A stretch of 64,000 nt of DNA from Vandiemenella viatica. Lineage: Eukaryota; Arthropoda; Insecta; Orthoptera; Morabidae. The DNA is taken from positions 236,289,539 through 236,353,538 of the forward strand of contig JARYHS010013630.1 in assembly GCA_031002005.1 (NCBI GenBank), read 5' to 3'. Both the position numbers and the translations under genes were made by a program. The notes under the pieces are model-generated. The model made no database searches, was not told the DNA's origin, and was given only the letters and a program-made list of their open reading frames with translations. Of this stretch, positions 11,650-22,330 are shown in pieces; positions within the stretch are counted from its first letter, which is position 1; the number at the start of each line of letters is the position of its first letter.

Positions 11650-12125
11650 GTCATCAATCTCTTTACTGGTTTAATGTAATACTCCATTCCTTCGTATCTT
11701 TCGTCAACTTTTCCATCTCGACATATCCCTTAGAACCCACGTCCTCGATTATCTGCTTCACATAATCTAATCTCTGTCTTCCTTTGCAGTTCTTACTGTT
11801 CCCTCCAATAACTAGTCAATCAATCCAGCATGTCTCAAAATATGACCTACCATCCTGTCTCTTCTTTCTGTAAGACTCTTCCACAAACTTCTTTCCTAAC
11901 CGAACATTTCCATAACTCGTTCATTTCGTACTTTACTTGCCCACCTTTTTTTCAGCATCCTTTTATTGCACCACATATCAAATGCTTAAATTGTTTTCTC
12001 TCTGATATACCTAGAGTCAATGCTTCGATACCATAAAGTGCTGTACACACACATGGAGATTTAAAAAGTTCTTTCTGAGTCCTAAATCTATATTTAAAAC
12101 TAATAAATTTATATTTTCCATAAAG
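11597..12125 (-). pseudogene. LINE-A 3' end: ORF2 C-terminus plus poly(A)
   Basis: On the minus strand, degenerate frames give the end of an APE-type LINE polyprotein. An ALYG-like segment is followed by a cysteine- and tryptophan-poor remnant of the MWCxRRMLK region. Next come KKRxDGxxYF-TC, a GRQRLDYVKQIIEDVG-type motif and a stretch ending KDTKEW. The copy ends at an uninterrupted 50-bp T-run on the plus strand (11597-11646), which is its poly(A) tail, so this is an authentic 3' end. It is 5'-truncated and carries stops and frameshifts. Confidence 0.75.
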
Positions 12126-12424
12126 GCTCTATTTCCTAGTGCTATTCTTCTTTTAAAAGCATTCCTGCTTCAGCCACCAGTTATAATTTCCCTTCTTATG
12201 TAGCAGAATTCATTTACTTCTCTTATTGCATCCGATCACATTTTTATATTTAATTAGCTTTTCTCGGCATGGGTTGCAATGCCTCTTTTTCTTTCTTAAT
12301 TCGGTAGGCATGTGCGAAACAGACGGATTTAAATGTACTAAATAAATGAAAGACAGCCATTTTTATGCCTGAAATTAAAAATCAAAAAATTAAAGTAAAA
12401 TAAAATTTAATTTTTTTTTGTGTG

Positions 12425-12625
12425 AATCCTCCAGAACAAGGAGTACTTCCAGTTCCTTTCCTCATGGGACCTACAGTTTAACGTGGAATTCGAACAACGG
12501 AACGTTCTCAGTGTAGCTCAACGATCAAATACATTTATTAAAAATTTCTGCTCCCCTTAAGATTTGAACCCGACCCGGAGACGGGAACTAAGCGCCTTAA
12601 CCACTGAACTACCAGACCGCCTTGT
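12425..12625 (-). mobile_element. SINE-B copy
   Basis: Read on the minus strand, the head has an A-box-like sequence (GGTAGTTCAGTGGTTAAGGCG) and a B-box-like sequence (GGGTTCAAATC). It is followed downstream by the family's 3' block (ATTCCACGTTAAACTGTAGG). Head and 3' block are separated by diverged sequence. It agrees with copies near 18.8, 23.3, 41.1 and 54.3 kb. Confidence 0.65.
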
Positions 12626-12639
12626 AGTGAAGTATACGT

Positions 12640-13600
12640 GTCCTATGTGGTATAAAAAATCTGATAAAAACTGTGAGTTTTTCAAAACAAATTTTGTAAT
12701 TAAGATGGGTGTGAGTAAAGGGGGAAGAGGCGTTGGATTTCTGTAAACCAAATGTAGACAGTACTTTTCTGTTTACTTTAAAGAATACGTTTGTAAAATT
12801 CCTTCAAAATCGGATAAAAACTGTAGCTTTATATAAAGGACATTGACAAAAGTGAGTGGGGTTATGAAAAATCAAATTTAGACAGAATTTTTCTGAATTT
12901 TTTTTTAATGTATACGTGTGCAAAGGACCATTGAAATCGGATGATATCTGTGGGTATGTACAAAAACGTTTACAAAAATAATGGGATGGAAAGGGGGAGA
13001 GTGGTAGGGTTTCTGAAAATCAATTGTAGACACTATTTTTCCGTTATTTTTAAAGAATCCGTGTGCAAAGTTCCGTCGATATTGGATTAAAACTGTGGCT
13101 ATGTGTTTAGAACATTGACAAAAATTAAGGTGGTGGAAAGGGCGAGCGGGGTTGGGTTTTTCCAAACCAAATATAAACTCTATTTTTCTGAAATGAATAC
13201 TTCACGGGTTTTCTGCCGGATAATTTCTTTACTCAACAAAGTTTCGGCAACTACATCCGCTGCCTTTATCATGTGAGCTGTCATATCAAAGCTACAAGAG
13301 TGTGAATGCCTCATGAGCGAATCCTATAAGTAGCCCGCTTGTTTTAAAGTATATGTTTAGCAAAAGACCATTGAAATCAGATGAAATTCGTGGGTATGTA
13401 TATAGAACGTATACAAAAATTAAGAGGGTTGAAAGGGGGAGAGGGGTAGTGTTTCCGAAAACCAAATGTAGATAGTGTTTTTCTGTTGGTTTTTAAGTAC
13501 ACATATGCAAAGTTCCATTGGTAGTGGATAAAACGTGTGGGTATGGGTAAAGAACGTTGACAAAAAATCAGTTGGAATCTATCTTGTTTCATAACTTTTT
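12640..13600. repeat. Degenerate tandem array, unit ~147 bp
   Basis: A landmark resembling AAATGTAGACAG followed by TTTTTCTG recurs at 12750, 12874, 13021, 13169 and 13464. Spacings are 124, 147, 148 and 295 bp, the last being exactly two units. Other shared blocks are CAAAGTTCCATTGAAATCGG, GACAAAAATTAAG and GGAAAGGGGGAGAGGGG. Units differ by substitutions and small indels. No ORF is conserved between units. The array is interrupted at about 13188-13335 by unrelated sequence. Confidence 0.8.
13188..13335 (-). repeat. Insertion in the tandem array, Penelope-terminus-like
   Basis: About 148 bp with no similarity to the tandem unit replaces or interrupts it. Read on the minus strand it contains ATGATAAAGGC, then GATGTAGTTGCCGAAAC and TTTGTTGAG, a stem-forming GGC/GCC pair ahead of GAAAC. 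This resembles the short repeats in Penelope-like terminal sequences and hammerhead-like cores. No target duplication could be read. Confidence 0.35.
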
Positions 13601-13614
13601 AATATCATTTTGAG

Positions 13615-15290
13615 TAATCTTTATATGCCTTCTTATATTAGGAATTTCATAAGTTCTGCAGGAAGCTCATCAATTCCAGCGTCCCTATTTGATTTCGAAT
13701 CATTCAAAGCTCGATTAAATTCCGCCCTCAAAACTAAATCTGCTAAGTCATCAATGTGAACGTCGCATTCATTTTCCACCATACTGTTGTTCAAATCAAC
13801 CCCATCATATAATTTCTCTGTGTTTGCTCTATATTCTAAGCTTAAAAGAGGTTTCCTACCAGCAGCTTTTATGTTTATAGGACTCGTTCATTTCGTACTT
13901 TACTTGCCCACATTTTTTTCAGCATCCTTTTATTGCACCACATTGATAATGCTTAAATTGTTTTCTCTCTGGTATACCTAGAATCAATGCTTCGATTCCA
14001 TAAAGTGCTGTGCACACACATGGAGTTTTAAAAAGTTCTTTCTGAGTCGTATCTTTCCTCCGTTTCTCCAAAATTCTGTTTGATTTTCCTATACATCTTC
14101 TCTACCTATGACTATTTCGTTTTTTAAAACTTCTCACCTTTCTTGCAGTCATATTTCTTTTGCATTTTTTGCATTTCCTGTTTATTTGTTTCTATAAACA
14201 TTCTGTATTGCTCTCTTCCTGCTTCCTCCTGTGTTTTTTTTTTTTTTTTGCCTTCTCCTCTTATCCATCAACTTCAAAAATTCTTCATAGATCCATGGTT
14301 TTCTGACAGCTTTCTCCTCAGAGTCTAATGTTTCTTTATAAGCTTTGATTATTCCTCTCTTCAACGCATCCTCTTCGTCCTTAGTTGAACTCCTTTCAGG
14401 GTTATTTCTTAGACCCATGTCTACCATCTCTGCAATTTTTTCTCTCATGTTAGATTGTTTCAGTTTATTCACTTCCAGTATGTTTTGTTTGTTTTGTCTT
14501 TTTATTCCCTACACTTCGTAACTATAAGATTGTGCTCAGAACCAGTCAACTCCTAGGTTTGTTTTCCAGACGATAACTTTATTTCTGAATCTTTTTTGAC
14601 CATGATTTAAGCTAGCTGATATCTACATATATCCAATGGACGTTTCCAGGTGTATATCCTTCGTGCATGATTCTTAAATAGTGTGAATGCCACGACTAGT
14701 TTATATTTTTCACAAAATACTAACAACCTGCATCCTCGCTCATTTATTTCTGCTAAAATAAAACCTCCTACAGTATTCCCCTCTTTTCTCCCACTATCTC
14801 ATTCCAATCATCCATTATTATTAGATTTTCATCCCCCTTCAACACAATGGATTAATTCTTCGATTTCTTCTTATATTTTCTCTATTGCTTAGTCGTCTTC
14901 CTGTAATGTTGCCATATTAATGTTGTTGGTCATCATCAAAATAATCCTGTAACTAAACTGTTCTTAATAACTCACCCGTTTCCTTACTCTCTCGTTCAGT
15001 ATAAATCCTACACCAGTAACTCCACTAACAGTTTGTGTTCTAATCATCCTGTGTTCCCCAGACCAGAAATCCTGTGCGTCCTTCCACTTAATCTCATTTA
15101 TCGCAACAACATCTAACTTAAGCCATTCCATCTCCTTTTAAAGTTTTCTAATCTATCAGCATTACTCAAACTTCTAACATTCCACGCTCTGACTCCATTC
15201 TGATGTCTCCTCCCTGAGCAGTCCCTACCTGAAGATCATGTTGGGGGACTATTTTACCTCCCGAATATTTTACCCAGGAAGAAGCCATTA
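13615..15290 (-). pseudogene. LINE-A, rearranged: endonuclease, linker, C-term piece, RT N-term
   Basis: The minus strand starts near 15290 with a 5' UTR-like segment (GGGTAAAATATTCGGGAGG). It then gives an APE endonuclease start (NVRSLSNADRLENFK, about 15190-15150), degenerate endonuclease to about 14500, and the open post-endonuclease stretch 14472-14182 (AVRKPWIYEEFL-LMDKRR). At about 14050-13881 a piece of the ORF2 carboxy end (CVCTALYG-type) appears, nearly identical to 12085-11931. The frame then returns to the RT amino end at 13860-13650 (DAGIDELPAELMKFL). Function lost. The family is similar to LINEs common in locusts, as recalled from memory. Confidence 0.75.
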
Positions 15291-15436
15291 TTCTATATGT
15301 AACACTGGTCTAAAAAATTAAACTTTTTCTTTCAGATTCTATAAGTATTTTTCATGCTGAATTCAAATATCATTTTAATTTTTTCCTGTCAGGTAAGAGT
15401 TCTTGTAGTACTCATTTTTTTATAATTTATCATAAA

Positions 15437-17037
15437 TTAGAAACTACCTAAGTCTAAATGATTTTTACTTCCATAGGTAATGGTAGATAGTGATTTTCGG
15501 GGATATTTTGCAACTGGAAGATCTCTCTTCTTGGTGCAACAGAAGTCAGCAAGCATATTAGAACGCCACTTGCCTTGGTACCTCTTTTCCATTGCAGAAA
15601 TTTGCTGATGTAAACGCTCACTGTGCTCATCAATCACAGCCCCAAGATTTTTCCGGGAAGAAATTTACGTGAGATTCCAAGAAGTAAATTTTTTATGACA
15701 TGTTGCATCCCATAGCTTCACAAGAATTCAGAACCTCAACCACTATGTCACGATAGTTTTCTAATTTATGGTTTCCAAGGAAACTGCCACGTAATTTTTT
15801 GAAAGCCTGCCAGGCAGCTTTTTCTAGTGGATTTAACAGTCCTCCAAAATGTTTATCAGCAATTAATTTAATTTAATTTAAAGAAATTCAAATAGAGCAC
15901 ACGCTTCGGAGGCAATTTCCCTACACACCAATCTTCCCCATTTCCTACACACAACTACATCTGGCCTCTACAAATTTCAACTTTAAATTCTTTCAACGTT
16001 TTTGGTAAATTATTTATGATTTATCTTGGTAAATTATTCCAATCCCTGACTCCCTTAAGAGAATCTTCCTACATCCTTATGCCTGAATTCGAGTACCAGC
16101 TTGTGGTCATCGTCATCATTTCCCTCCCATGCATTACTTTTAATTCTTACAGAAATATCATTCCATGCCTCATCACCAGCGATCCTATAAAAATTCTTTA
16201 TTTCGGTTTATCATTACTTACTTTGGAAAATTTCGATTTTAAGTATAAGGATCCTTCAGATAGTTTATGCGTACCCTTTACGAAATTATTCATTAGTCCT
16301 AATTTAATATACATTGGATCTAAATATATTTTTTCAGAATTCACTAAAGGGACATGTAACACATATTTCCGGCTAGGGATAAGAGATTCACGTTTAGGTC
16401 AAGATTTTATAATGTACGAGTCGTAGTAGACTTCCTATTTCTGCTGTTCCATTCGCATAAAAAAAGCAAAATTTTGTGAACCCAAGTTGCAAACCCGGTA
16501 ATTAAGTCGCCACAGATATACCATTTATATTTTTCATACTGGATTTTTCTAAAATTAGTTTCATATTTTACTATGTCTCTTTCCTGTCAGCGGCTACAGG
16601 TATTGGTGGAAGTTCATTGCCAATACGTAGCAAGACAACCTTAAAACTAACTTTAGATGAGTCTATGAACAATCACCACTCATCTGGCTGGTGGTGATGC
16701 CGAAGAGTTTCCATAACAGAAAAAATATCATAGCAAAACACAATACCATATTCTTAAAAAAAAAATTTAAAAAAAAATTTAAAAAAAGTCCTTAAAATCA
16801 CTATGGAAGCTACGTGAACTACATATACGTCTTTTGGAGTAGATTCCAGCCTTCGAGTCTCGAAGTTAAAACTTGCTTTTTAGACAGGTTTATATCCCGA
16901 ATCAGGTCATTAAGGCCTTGTTGACTGGGAAAGTATGGTTCTAATGAACAGCTATTGCCTTCATATGTAGGATCATTTTTAAAATCATTTGAATCATTTT
17001 CAGTTTGAGCTACGTCAGAATCAGAGATAATAGTCAC
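15437..17037 (-). pseudogene. Family X transposon-like protein, copy 1 (broken)
   Basis: A discontinuous minus-strand reading. The amino part (17037-16819) contains LNDLIRDINLSKKQ and RLEGWNLLQK. The middle (about 16690-16480) has FIDSSKVSFKVVLLRIGNE and YEKYKWYICGD. The next part (about 16420-16195) has VPLVNSEKIYLDPMYIKLG. The carboxy part (about 15850-15437) has LNPLEKAAWQAFKKL, SFLGNHKLENYRD, HSERLHQQISAMEKRYQGKW and a C-x-x-KRD end. I recognise the order from an abundant, poorly named arthropod protein family that behaves like a repeat. It is probably transposon-encoded, but I cannot place it in a superfamily. Frameshifts, stops and a nested LINE fragment disable it. Confidence 0.7.
15863..16190 (-). 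pseudogene. CR1/L2-like LINE 3' fragment nested in family X
   Basis: The minus strand encodes GDEAWNDISVRIKSNAWEG, HKLVLEFRHKDVGRFS and the following 3' UTR (GCCTCCGAAGCGTGTGCTC, then an AAATTAAATTAAATTAA tail). These correspond to GDEAWKVFGVGMKSNAWKG, HKVELDFRYKGVGRFSF and the 3' UTR of the LINE at 58.2-60.5 kb. Family X sequence resumes on either side (RIFIG upstream, LIADKHFGGLLNP downstream), so the LINE fragment was inserted into family X, 5'-truncated. Confidence 0.8.
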
Positions 17038-17282
17038 CAGGCCAGATTAACAGGTCTGCGCATGTCAAAACATGAATAAACCTGCACAGTCATTTCTTTT
17101 GGTGCTTCAGCATGATAGTACGTATAATTCCTTAAATACAGCTTGAATAAAATCACTACATGTAAGGTAAAGGTTCCTATGACAGGTCAAAGAGAATGCT
17201 AAAATAAAAAATTTAAAAGTAGCTGTCACAAAAATACTGTGCCTGATAGAAAACGTCTGACTACATAGCAGAATTCAATTGT

Positions 17283-17285
<3 letters not shown>

Positions 17286-17342
<57 letters not shown>
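17286..17342 (+). repeat. Poly(A) tract of 57
   Basis: An uninterrupted A-run. It could be the tail of a plus-strand retroposon ending at 17285, but I recognise no such element in the preceding 250 bp. A tract this long is either young or expanding. Confidence 0.9.
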
Positions 17343-17343
<1 letters not shown>

Positions 17344-17353
17344 AGTAGATTTA

Positions 17354-17548
17354 CTAATCAGATTTCTTGTGAAGAAAACCTTGTCCACCAGTGAATTTGA
17401 AAGGTTTGCATGTCTTCGGGCTACCCTTTGGGTCTTTAATGTAGTGATATCCTGTTGCCTCCTGCATTCCTATGCCGTTGATCATTTCTGATTCATCCGT
17501 CTTTAAGGGCCGTTTCCAATCCAAGGGCAAAAGGGTACCCTGGACCAT
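17354..17548 (-). other. Unrecognised 64-codon ORF
   Basis: An ORF with protein-like composition, with LPLDWKRPLKTDE near its start and GGQGFLHKKSD at its end. It sits between the poly(A) tract and a GC-richer stretch (17549-17700). I do not recognise it. It may be a further scrap of a mobile element. No function is proposed. Confidence 0.2.
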
Positions 17549-17811
17549 TACCCGCTCTTCCGCCCTCCTCTAGGAGTCCGTTGGTAGCGAGCCGTAATGG
17601 ACTCTTTTGCCGGCGTCGTTAACCCACGGTTAGATGTTATAAAAATAATCCTCCTTGGTGTGCGTATACGTCGGCGCATGCGAATAAACGCTTTTACACG
17701 TGTACACATGTGCACGTATGCTTTTAAATGTGTTTTCCTCTTGGCTATACCTTTTAAGTCTGGGAAATTTTACTTTACATATTGATTGTAGTTATTACAA
17801 TTAATTATTAA

Positions 17812-17985
17812 ATGAATCTGGTCAGCGGAAGCTCAAACCATGTAGCAATTCAGTGCAACACACTCCCAGTTTGCGAGAAGAAATTTGGAGCTCACTTAAC
17901 AAATGAATGCCATCTGAATAAAGACGATGGTCGACCAAAGTGCGCTAATTGTGACAGCATGTTACAAACTTCAAACGCACTGTAA
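17812..17985 (+). pseudogene. Jockey-type LINE ORF1 zinc-knuckle fragment
   Basis: A 57-codon open frame contains NHVAIQCN, VCEKKFGAHLTNECHL and DGRPKCANCDSM. This is the spacing of the CCHC zinc knuckles in the gag-like ORF1 of Jockey and related LINEs, which binds element RNA. The second knuckle (C-x6-H-x4-C) and the start of the third (CANC) are readable. The frame ends at TAA just after the third, where the family normally continues. Flanks are not recognisable. It is a small, decayed fragment. Confidence 0.6.
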
Positions 17986-17989
17986 ATCA

Positions 17990-18770
17990 GCGAGAAAACT
18001 AGGGCAGTAATAAAACATTGGAATTTCAACGTAACACAGAAGATAGCAACAACCACTTAACAGAAGCGTGGCCGAAATAGTCGCATCAGAACGAGATATA
18101 GCTTTCAACAAAAATACCTAAAAACTGCAACACGAACCAGAATTCAAAGACAAAAGCAACCTTCCCTCCAGAAAACGTAAAATGGTCCAAAAAGTTCTAA
18201 CCAGCTACTTCAAACTCGGACGATGTAAGAAGAAAAATTGGATGTAGATAGTAGTTCGAGCAATTGCCGCAAATCCTCTTTAGCCAAATAGGCAGTGCAA
18301 CGACAAATATTGTTTTTAACTTTAAATTTTATTTAGGTACACAAGAGAAATTACTTATCAATACTTAACTGATACAACACTTATTGCAGAGGGGGATTAC
18401 AGAAGTAAAAAAGCCAAAAATGATCGATTGAGGTAGCATTGTGTTCCTGTGGTCAGTCCATGAACATCGTAGAATGTTCAGGAACCATAATCATCACTCC
18501 TGCACTGATGATCCCACATGACTTTCTATTGCTAGGCTTTCTTGCTCAGTTGCTTGAGCCGAAACATCGGCATATTTTTAAGTTAATTTGCTTCGAGTTT
18601 TATCCACCGTTAATATATAATAGTGGAGCAGCCCTTGAAGTTAAGTTTGTAGCATTTGCAGTGTTTCTAATGGGAGAAAGTACCAGCAAGGATAAAATCG
18701 TGATGGAGCGAATAGGTTAAGTCGGTCAAGATACTCAGATCAAAGAGAGTTGTTCAGTTACTGAGCGTAT
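17990..18770. other. Spacer, possibly decayed LINE
   Basis: May include more of the ORF1 decayed beyond reading (17990-18300). The 93-codon ORF at 18439-18720 is not recognised and looks like a chance frame. Confidence 0.35.
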
Positions 18771-18776
18771 AAATGA

Positions 18777-19086
18777 GCGGTCTGGTTGCTCAGTGGTTTG
18801 ACGCGTCTCACTTGAGATTGAAGGATCCCCTAGTTCGAATACCCGTCTCGGCGGGGATTTTAATAGGCCATGAACACGACCTTCACCTTCTGGCACAGTC
18901 TGCTGATGTAATGTGAAGCACGCCATAACGCTTCCGTGTTTCGGATTCTACTTTTTCACTGTAGGTCTCCCTGTATCCTATACGAATACTAGGTTAGGGT
19001 AAGGTGACCACGACAGGAAGGAATGCGCAGCCAATAGAAACACTGTCACCAGGTACATTACGACCAGACTGAATTATTAATTATTA
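18777..19086 (+). mobile_element. SINE-B, near full length
   Basis: The tRNA-related head has A box GGTCTGGTTGCTCAGTGG and B box CTAGTTCGAATACCC. It is followed by CGTCTCGGCGGGGATTTT, the 3' block TTCACTGTAGGTCTCCC and GCGCAGCCAATAGAAA, ending in an AATTATTAATTATTA tail. It aligns along its length with 54182-54450. The tail directly abuts the CTAG end of the Helitron at 19087, so the Helitron inserted into or next to this SINE tail. Confidence 0.85.
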
Positions 19087-19448
19087 CTAGCTGACCCGGT
19101 CACGCGTTGCTGTGACTTACTAATTATAGTACGTTGGATTAATGTTATTCTAAACTTCCTCAAGTAGTCAAATTAATATTCAATAATAAAGACAAAAACA
19201 TTGTAGTCGATTTGGAATTCAAATGTAATTGGTAAAGAGTTACGGAGAGTTGAAATTAAGGACAAACGATCATAAAAATTTTAATTTACATTTCATTACA
19301 GATTACTTAATTGAAATTATATAAAAATTGATATTTATAAAATAAATAAATAATTTTTTTATTTATTTACATAAACTTAAATTTCAGTTATATCTTCAGT
19401 CAGTTTATATTTTTTCCCACAAACTCGAAGATTGTGTTGGATAACATG

Positions 19449-22330
19449 TCAAAATAATTGCAAACAGTTTGACGAAATACTATTCGGCGTGGCTGTCAAC
19501 GCTGCATCAGCAAGTGTCAGGTCCCAATAATTGTCGTCTACCAGCAGCTGCAACTCCCGACATGCATCTTGACATGTATTGAACACTCGACCATTAACTG
19601 TTCGTAACATTCGAAAGAAGATGGTCCGGGAATATTCACCAATAACAAACGCTGAAAGAAACATTCACGTTGTTTTTGATGCACTGTGTAAAGTCTTTGC
19701 TTTGAATATGCCTGCGATCGAAGGATATGGTTCTCCTTGTTTACGTGGCTACCATTTTTTTAGCTAATTTGTTCCATGAAAAATAGCTTGGAACATCGGT
19801 ATATAATAATGTTTTTTGCGAACTGGCGGAACACATCAGATTTTTGACAAAATGTGAAAAATTCAGTTTGTGGTTTGTCGTTTTTGGTGGCTCAAGTATT
19901 CTTTGGAAAATATTTTCTTCGGTGAAATATACACGTTGACCGTTTTCAAGATGTATTGAAAGATGCTGGATGGAAGGGTCTCTTTCATGGATGCGAAAAC
20001 TAAAAATATGCCAGATAGCTTCGTTGCTGCTGATGTATCTACCTATTTGGTATCGTTTATTTCGTCATTTTTATTTACATTTTGAACTTCAAATACGGCC
20101 AAATCACTGCCTTTATTAACATATTGCAAACGTACTTAATGGATTTTACAGAACTGCAAAACTCGACATTAATATGAACCTTATACGTTTTTGAAAGCAA
20201 TGGTGAGTATGGTACCACCCACTGATTGTCAATTTCAACTTGGTTTCTAGAATTTGACATTCGCATTGTAAATGTTTGGCCACTATTCTCAGCGTTTCTG
20301 TGGCGATACAACGGATAACCATCGATATCCGTAATAGTATCATTCGTATATTCCTTTGGAAAACGCTTCTTACATTTTCCACCTTCCATGCATGGCGATG
20401 TCATGTTAAAAGCACCGCACGGTCCGTGGATCGAGTGACTGGTAACAATATCAAACAATTCTTGATCAATTAATGGGTCCGGAATTTCGGCTGAAATTAT
20501 TTGATCAATTTCTTCTGGACGGATTTTAACTTCAAGCCAAATCAAAATGTGAGAATGAGGCAAACCTCGCTTTTGCCACAGATAGCAACGTGTGTTACCG
20601 AAAACTGAATGTTTTACGATTAAATCAATCAATGATTTTAATTTTTGTTTTGAACACACGTGCCGTGACATAATGACGATGCATTGATTGATGGCCTGGT
20701 GATAGCAAAGTTTGTATTTCCTCCCAATTCGGATTACATGTAAATGTAATAAACAAATCTGGACGAACATAATGACGTACGTAAGTCATCGCATCTTGTA
20801 TATATTCCTGCATGTTCCGTGAACTGCCGATGTAGCTTGAAGGTAAAATAAATGCATTACCGATATCATTGTCGTTTAAATTTTCATAAATATTGCCGAT
20901 AACAGTATCTCGTAAGAGGATGTATTCCTCCGATCGTAATTTAGCCTGGTTGTATCGAATAAATCGCAAATGCTTGTTTTCAACCTTGGCGTACATATCC
21001 ACGACGTATGAAGGCACAGTTGACGATATCGAAGGATATAGTTATCCTAATTACGTGTAATCATCAATCGGGGGGCGTAGTACTTCATTGAATTAACTTT
21101 TTTATTTGTTTTATTACCTGAAAAATTAATAAATTAAATAGTAAAAAAAAATAATAAGAAATCAATATAGTGGGCCCGCTATAATCTGGCCCCTGTTCGG
21201 AATACCGCGGGTCTACTGTACTAATAAAATAACGAATTAAATAGTTGAATATTAAATTTACCAGCAACTGGATCACGCTGTTTGATGTTGATGTGATATT
21301 CATTCTGCCCTTGCCAGAATATCAGTGGATACTGGAGTGCGTCATACGAACGGTGTAGATCCGAAATTATACTAACAGTTCTATCTTGACGTGTGACTTT
21401 AATCAACTGAGTCACCAACCATAAAAACTGCAACTTCATCTACGGTTGGCGCGTTGAATCTGCCAGCGTGTTCTCCTGATGGTAATTTGTCAGCTTTGAT
21501 GACAATTTGATAGTTGTCATTTTTAATTGCGGCGAAACAATTGAATAAGTTGATTATTATTTTCCAAACAATTTTCCAACAATACCACAATTGCTCTCTC
21601 TTCTGCTTGTTCGATGAAATTATACTGGCACCTAGTTTTTAAGCGTTCCTCACAATTTCCAATAGATTTGGAGAAACTTCAGGTCATCGTTTGGCATCGG
21701 TATCAACGACCCAATCTTATGGTAACCTGGCCTTGTATTTTGAATTTAGTTTTAAAATGACGTCCATCAGATGTAAGATCGCAAAAGACGTCATCTGGAA
21801 GTAAGAATTGAATTTGCGTGTCTTGCGCAGAAACAATTTCGAATCGTTTGATTCGCCAGCAAGAAGGATTGTAAATGTTCTGGCGGATTGGGTAGTGGTA
21901 ATAATACATCTTTTCCTGATGCACAACACATGCCGGCTGCTTCATTGCGGAATTTCAACGCCTGATAATACTGGCATATTTTGTTCATTGCACTGATTGC
22001 AATTTTAGAATGTGCAGAGTAATCAATGGCTTGTGCATATTGGAACGCAAGACGAACAAATGATACACGTGTTAAAGCACGGCTAATTTGCTGTCTTTCT
22101 CGTTCTCTCTCACTCTAAATGTAGCTATGTGCTGTTCTCGTGCCGCTATTGTTCTCGATATATTCTGTCACAGACGTTCATCACACTGTTCTTGAGATTT
22201 TTGCATACGACGCTCAGCTGTCGTGATTCTTTGAACTTCCTTACTTGCCGCGATTTGTGTTGCTGATTGATGAGCTCTCTCGTCGTGTGTCTTGCCTCTC
22301 TGCTACATGCATTGTCGAGGTTAGATTCTT
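19449..22330 (-). pseudogene. Helitron Rep/helicase gene, degenerate, no helicase
   Basis: Minus-strand order. An amino region is rich in R/E/Q (about 22290-22080), then AIDYSAHSKIAISAMNKICQ and EAAGMCCASGKD. LPSGEHAGRFNAPT-DEVA (about 21480) and HRSYDALQYPLIFWQG (about 21340) follow. The Rep HUH domain comes next (21017-20075) with RPDLFITFTCNPNW, KRGLPHSHILIWL (HxH intact) and GPCGAFNMTSPCMEGGKC. The YVCNMLIK site lacks the second tyrosine of the usual two-Tyr motif. Downstream are VYFTEENIFQRIL (about 19920) and LRTVNGRVF-T-QDACRELQLL (about 19590). The frame ends near 19449, where helicase motif I would begin. Multiple frame changes; inactive. Confidence 0.85.

Noticed and set aside
13787..13981. 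Membrane-like plus-strand ORF
   Set aside because: Antisense of the LINE-A reverse transcriptase and C-terminal fragment; hydrophobic only because of T-rich codons.
16016..16426. 136-codon plus-strand ORF, the largest in its area
   Set aside because: It is the antisense shadow of family X and the nested LINE fragment, which are readable with known motifs on the minus strand.
18439..18720. 93-codon ORF with hydrophobic segments
   Set aside because: No signal or family resemblance; chance ORF in a spacer between repeats.
18790..18850. tRNA gene call from A and B boxes
   Set aside because: The boxes belong to SINE-B. The cloverleaf is incomplete and the same head occurs in several copies with SINE bodies attached. 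The same applies to all A/B boxes at 3.15, 23.4, 27.4, 30.9, 44.35 and 46.87 kb.
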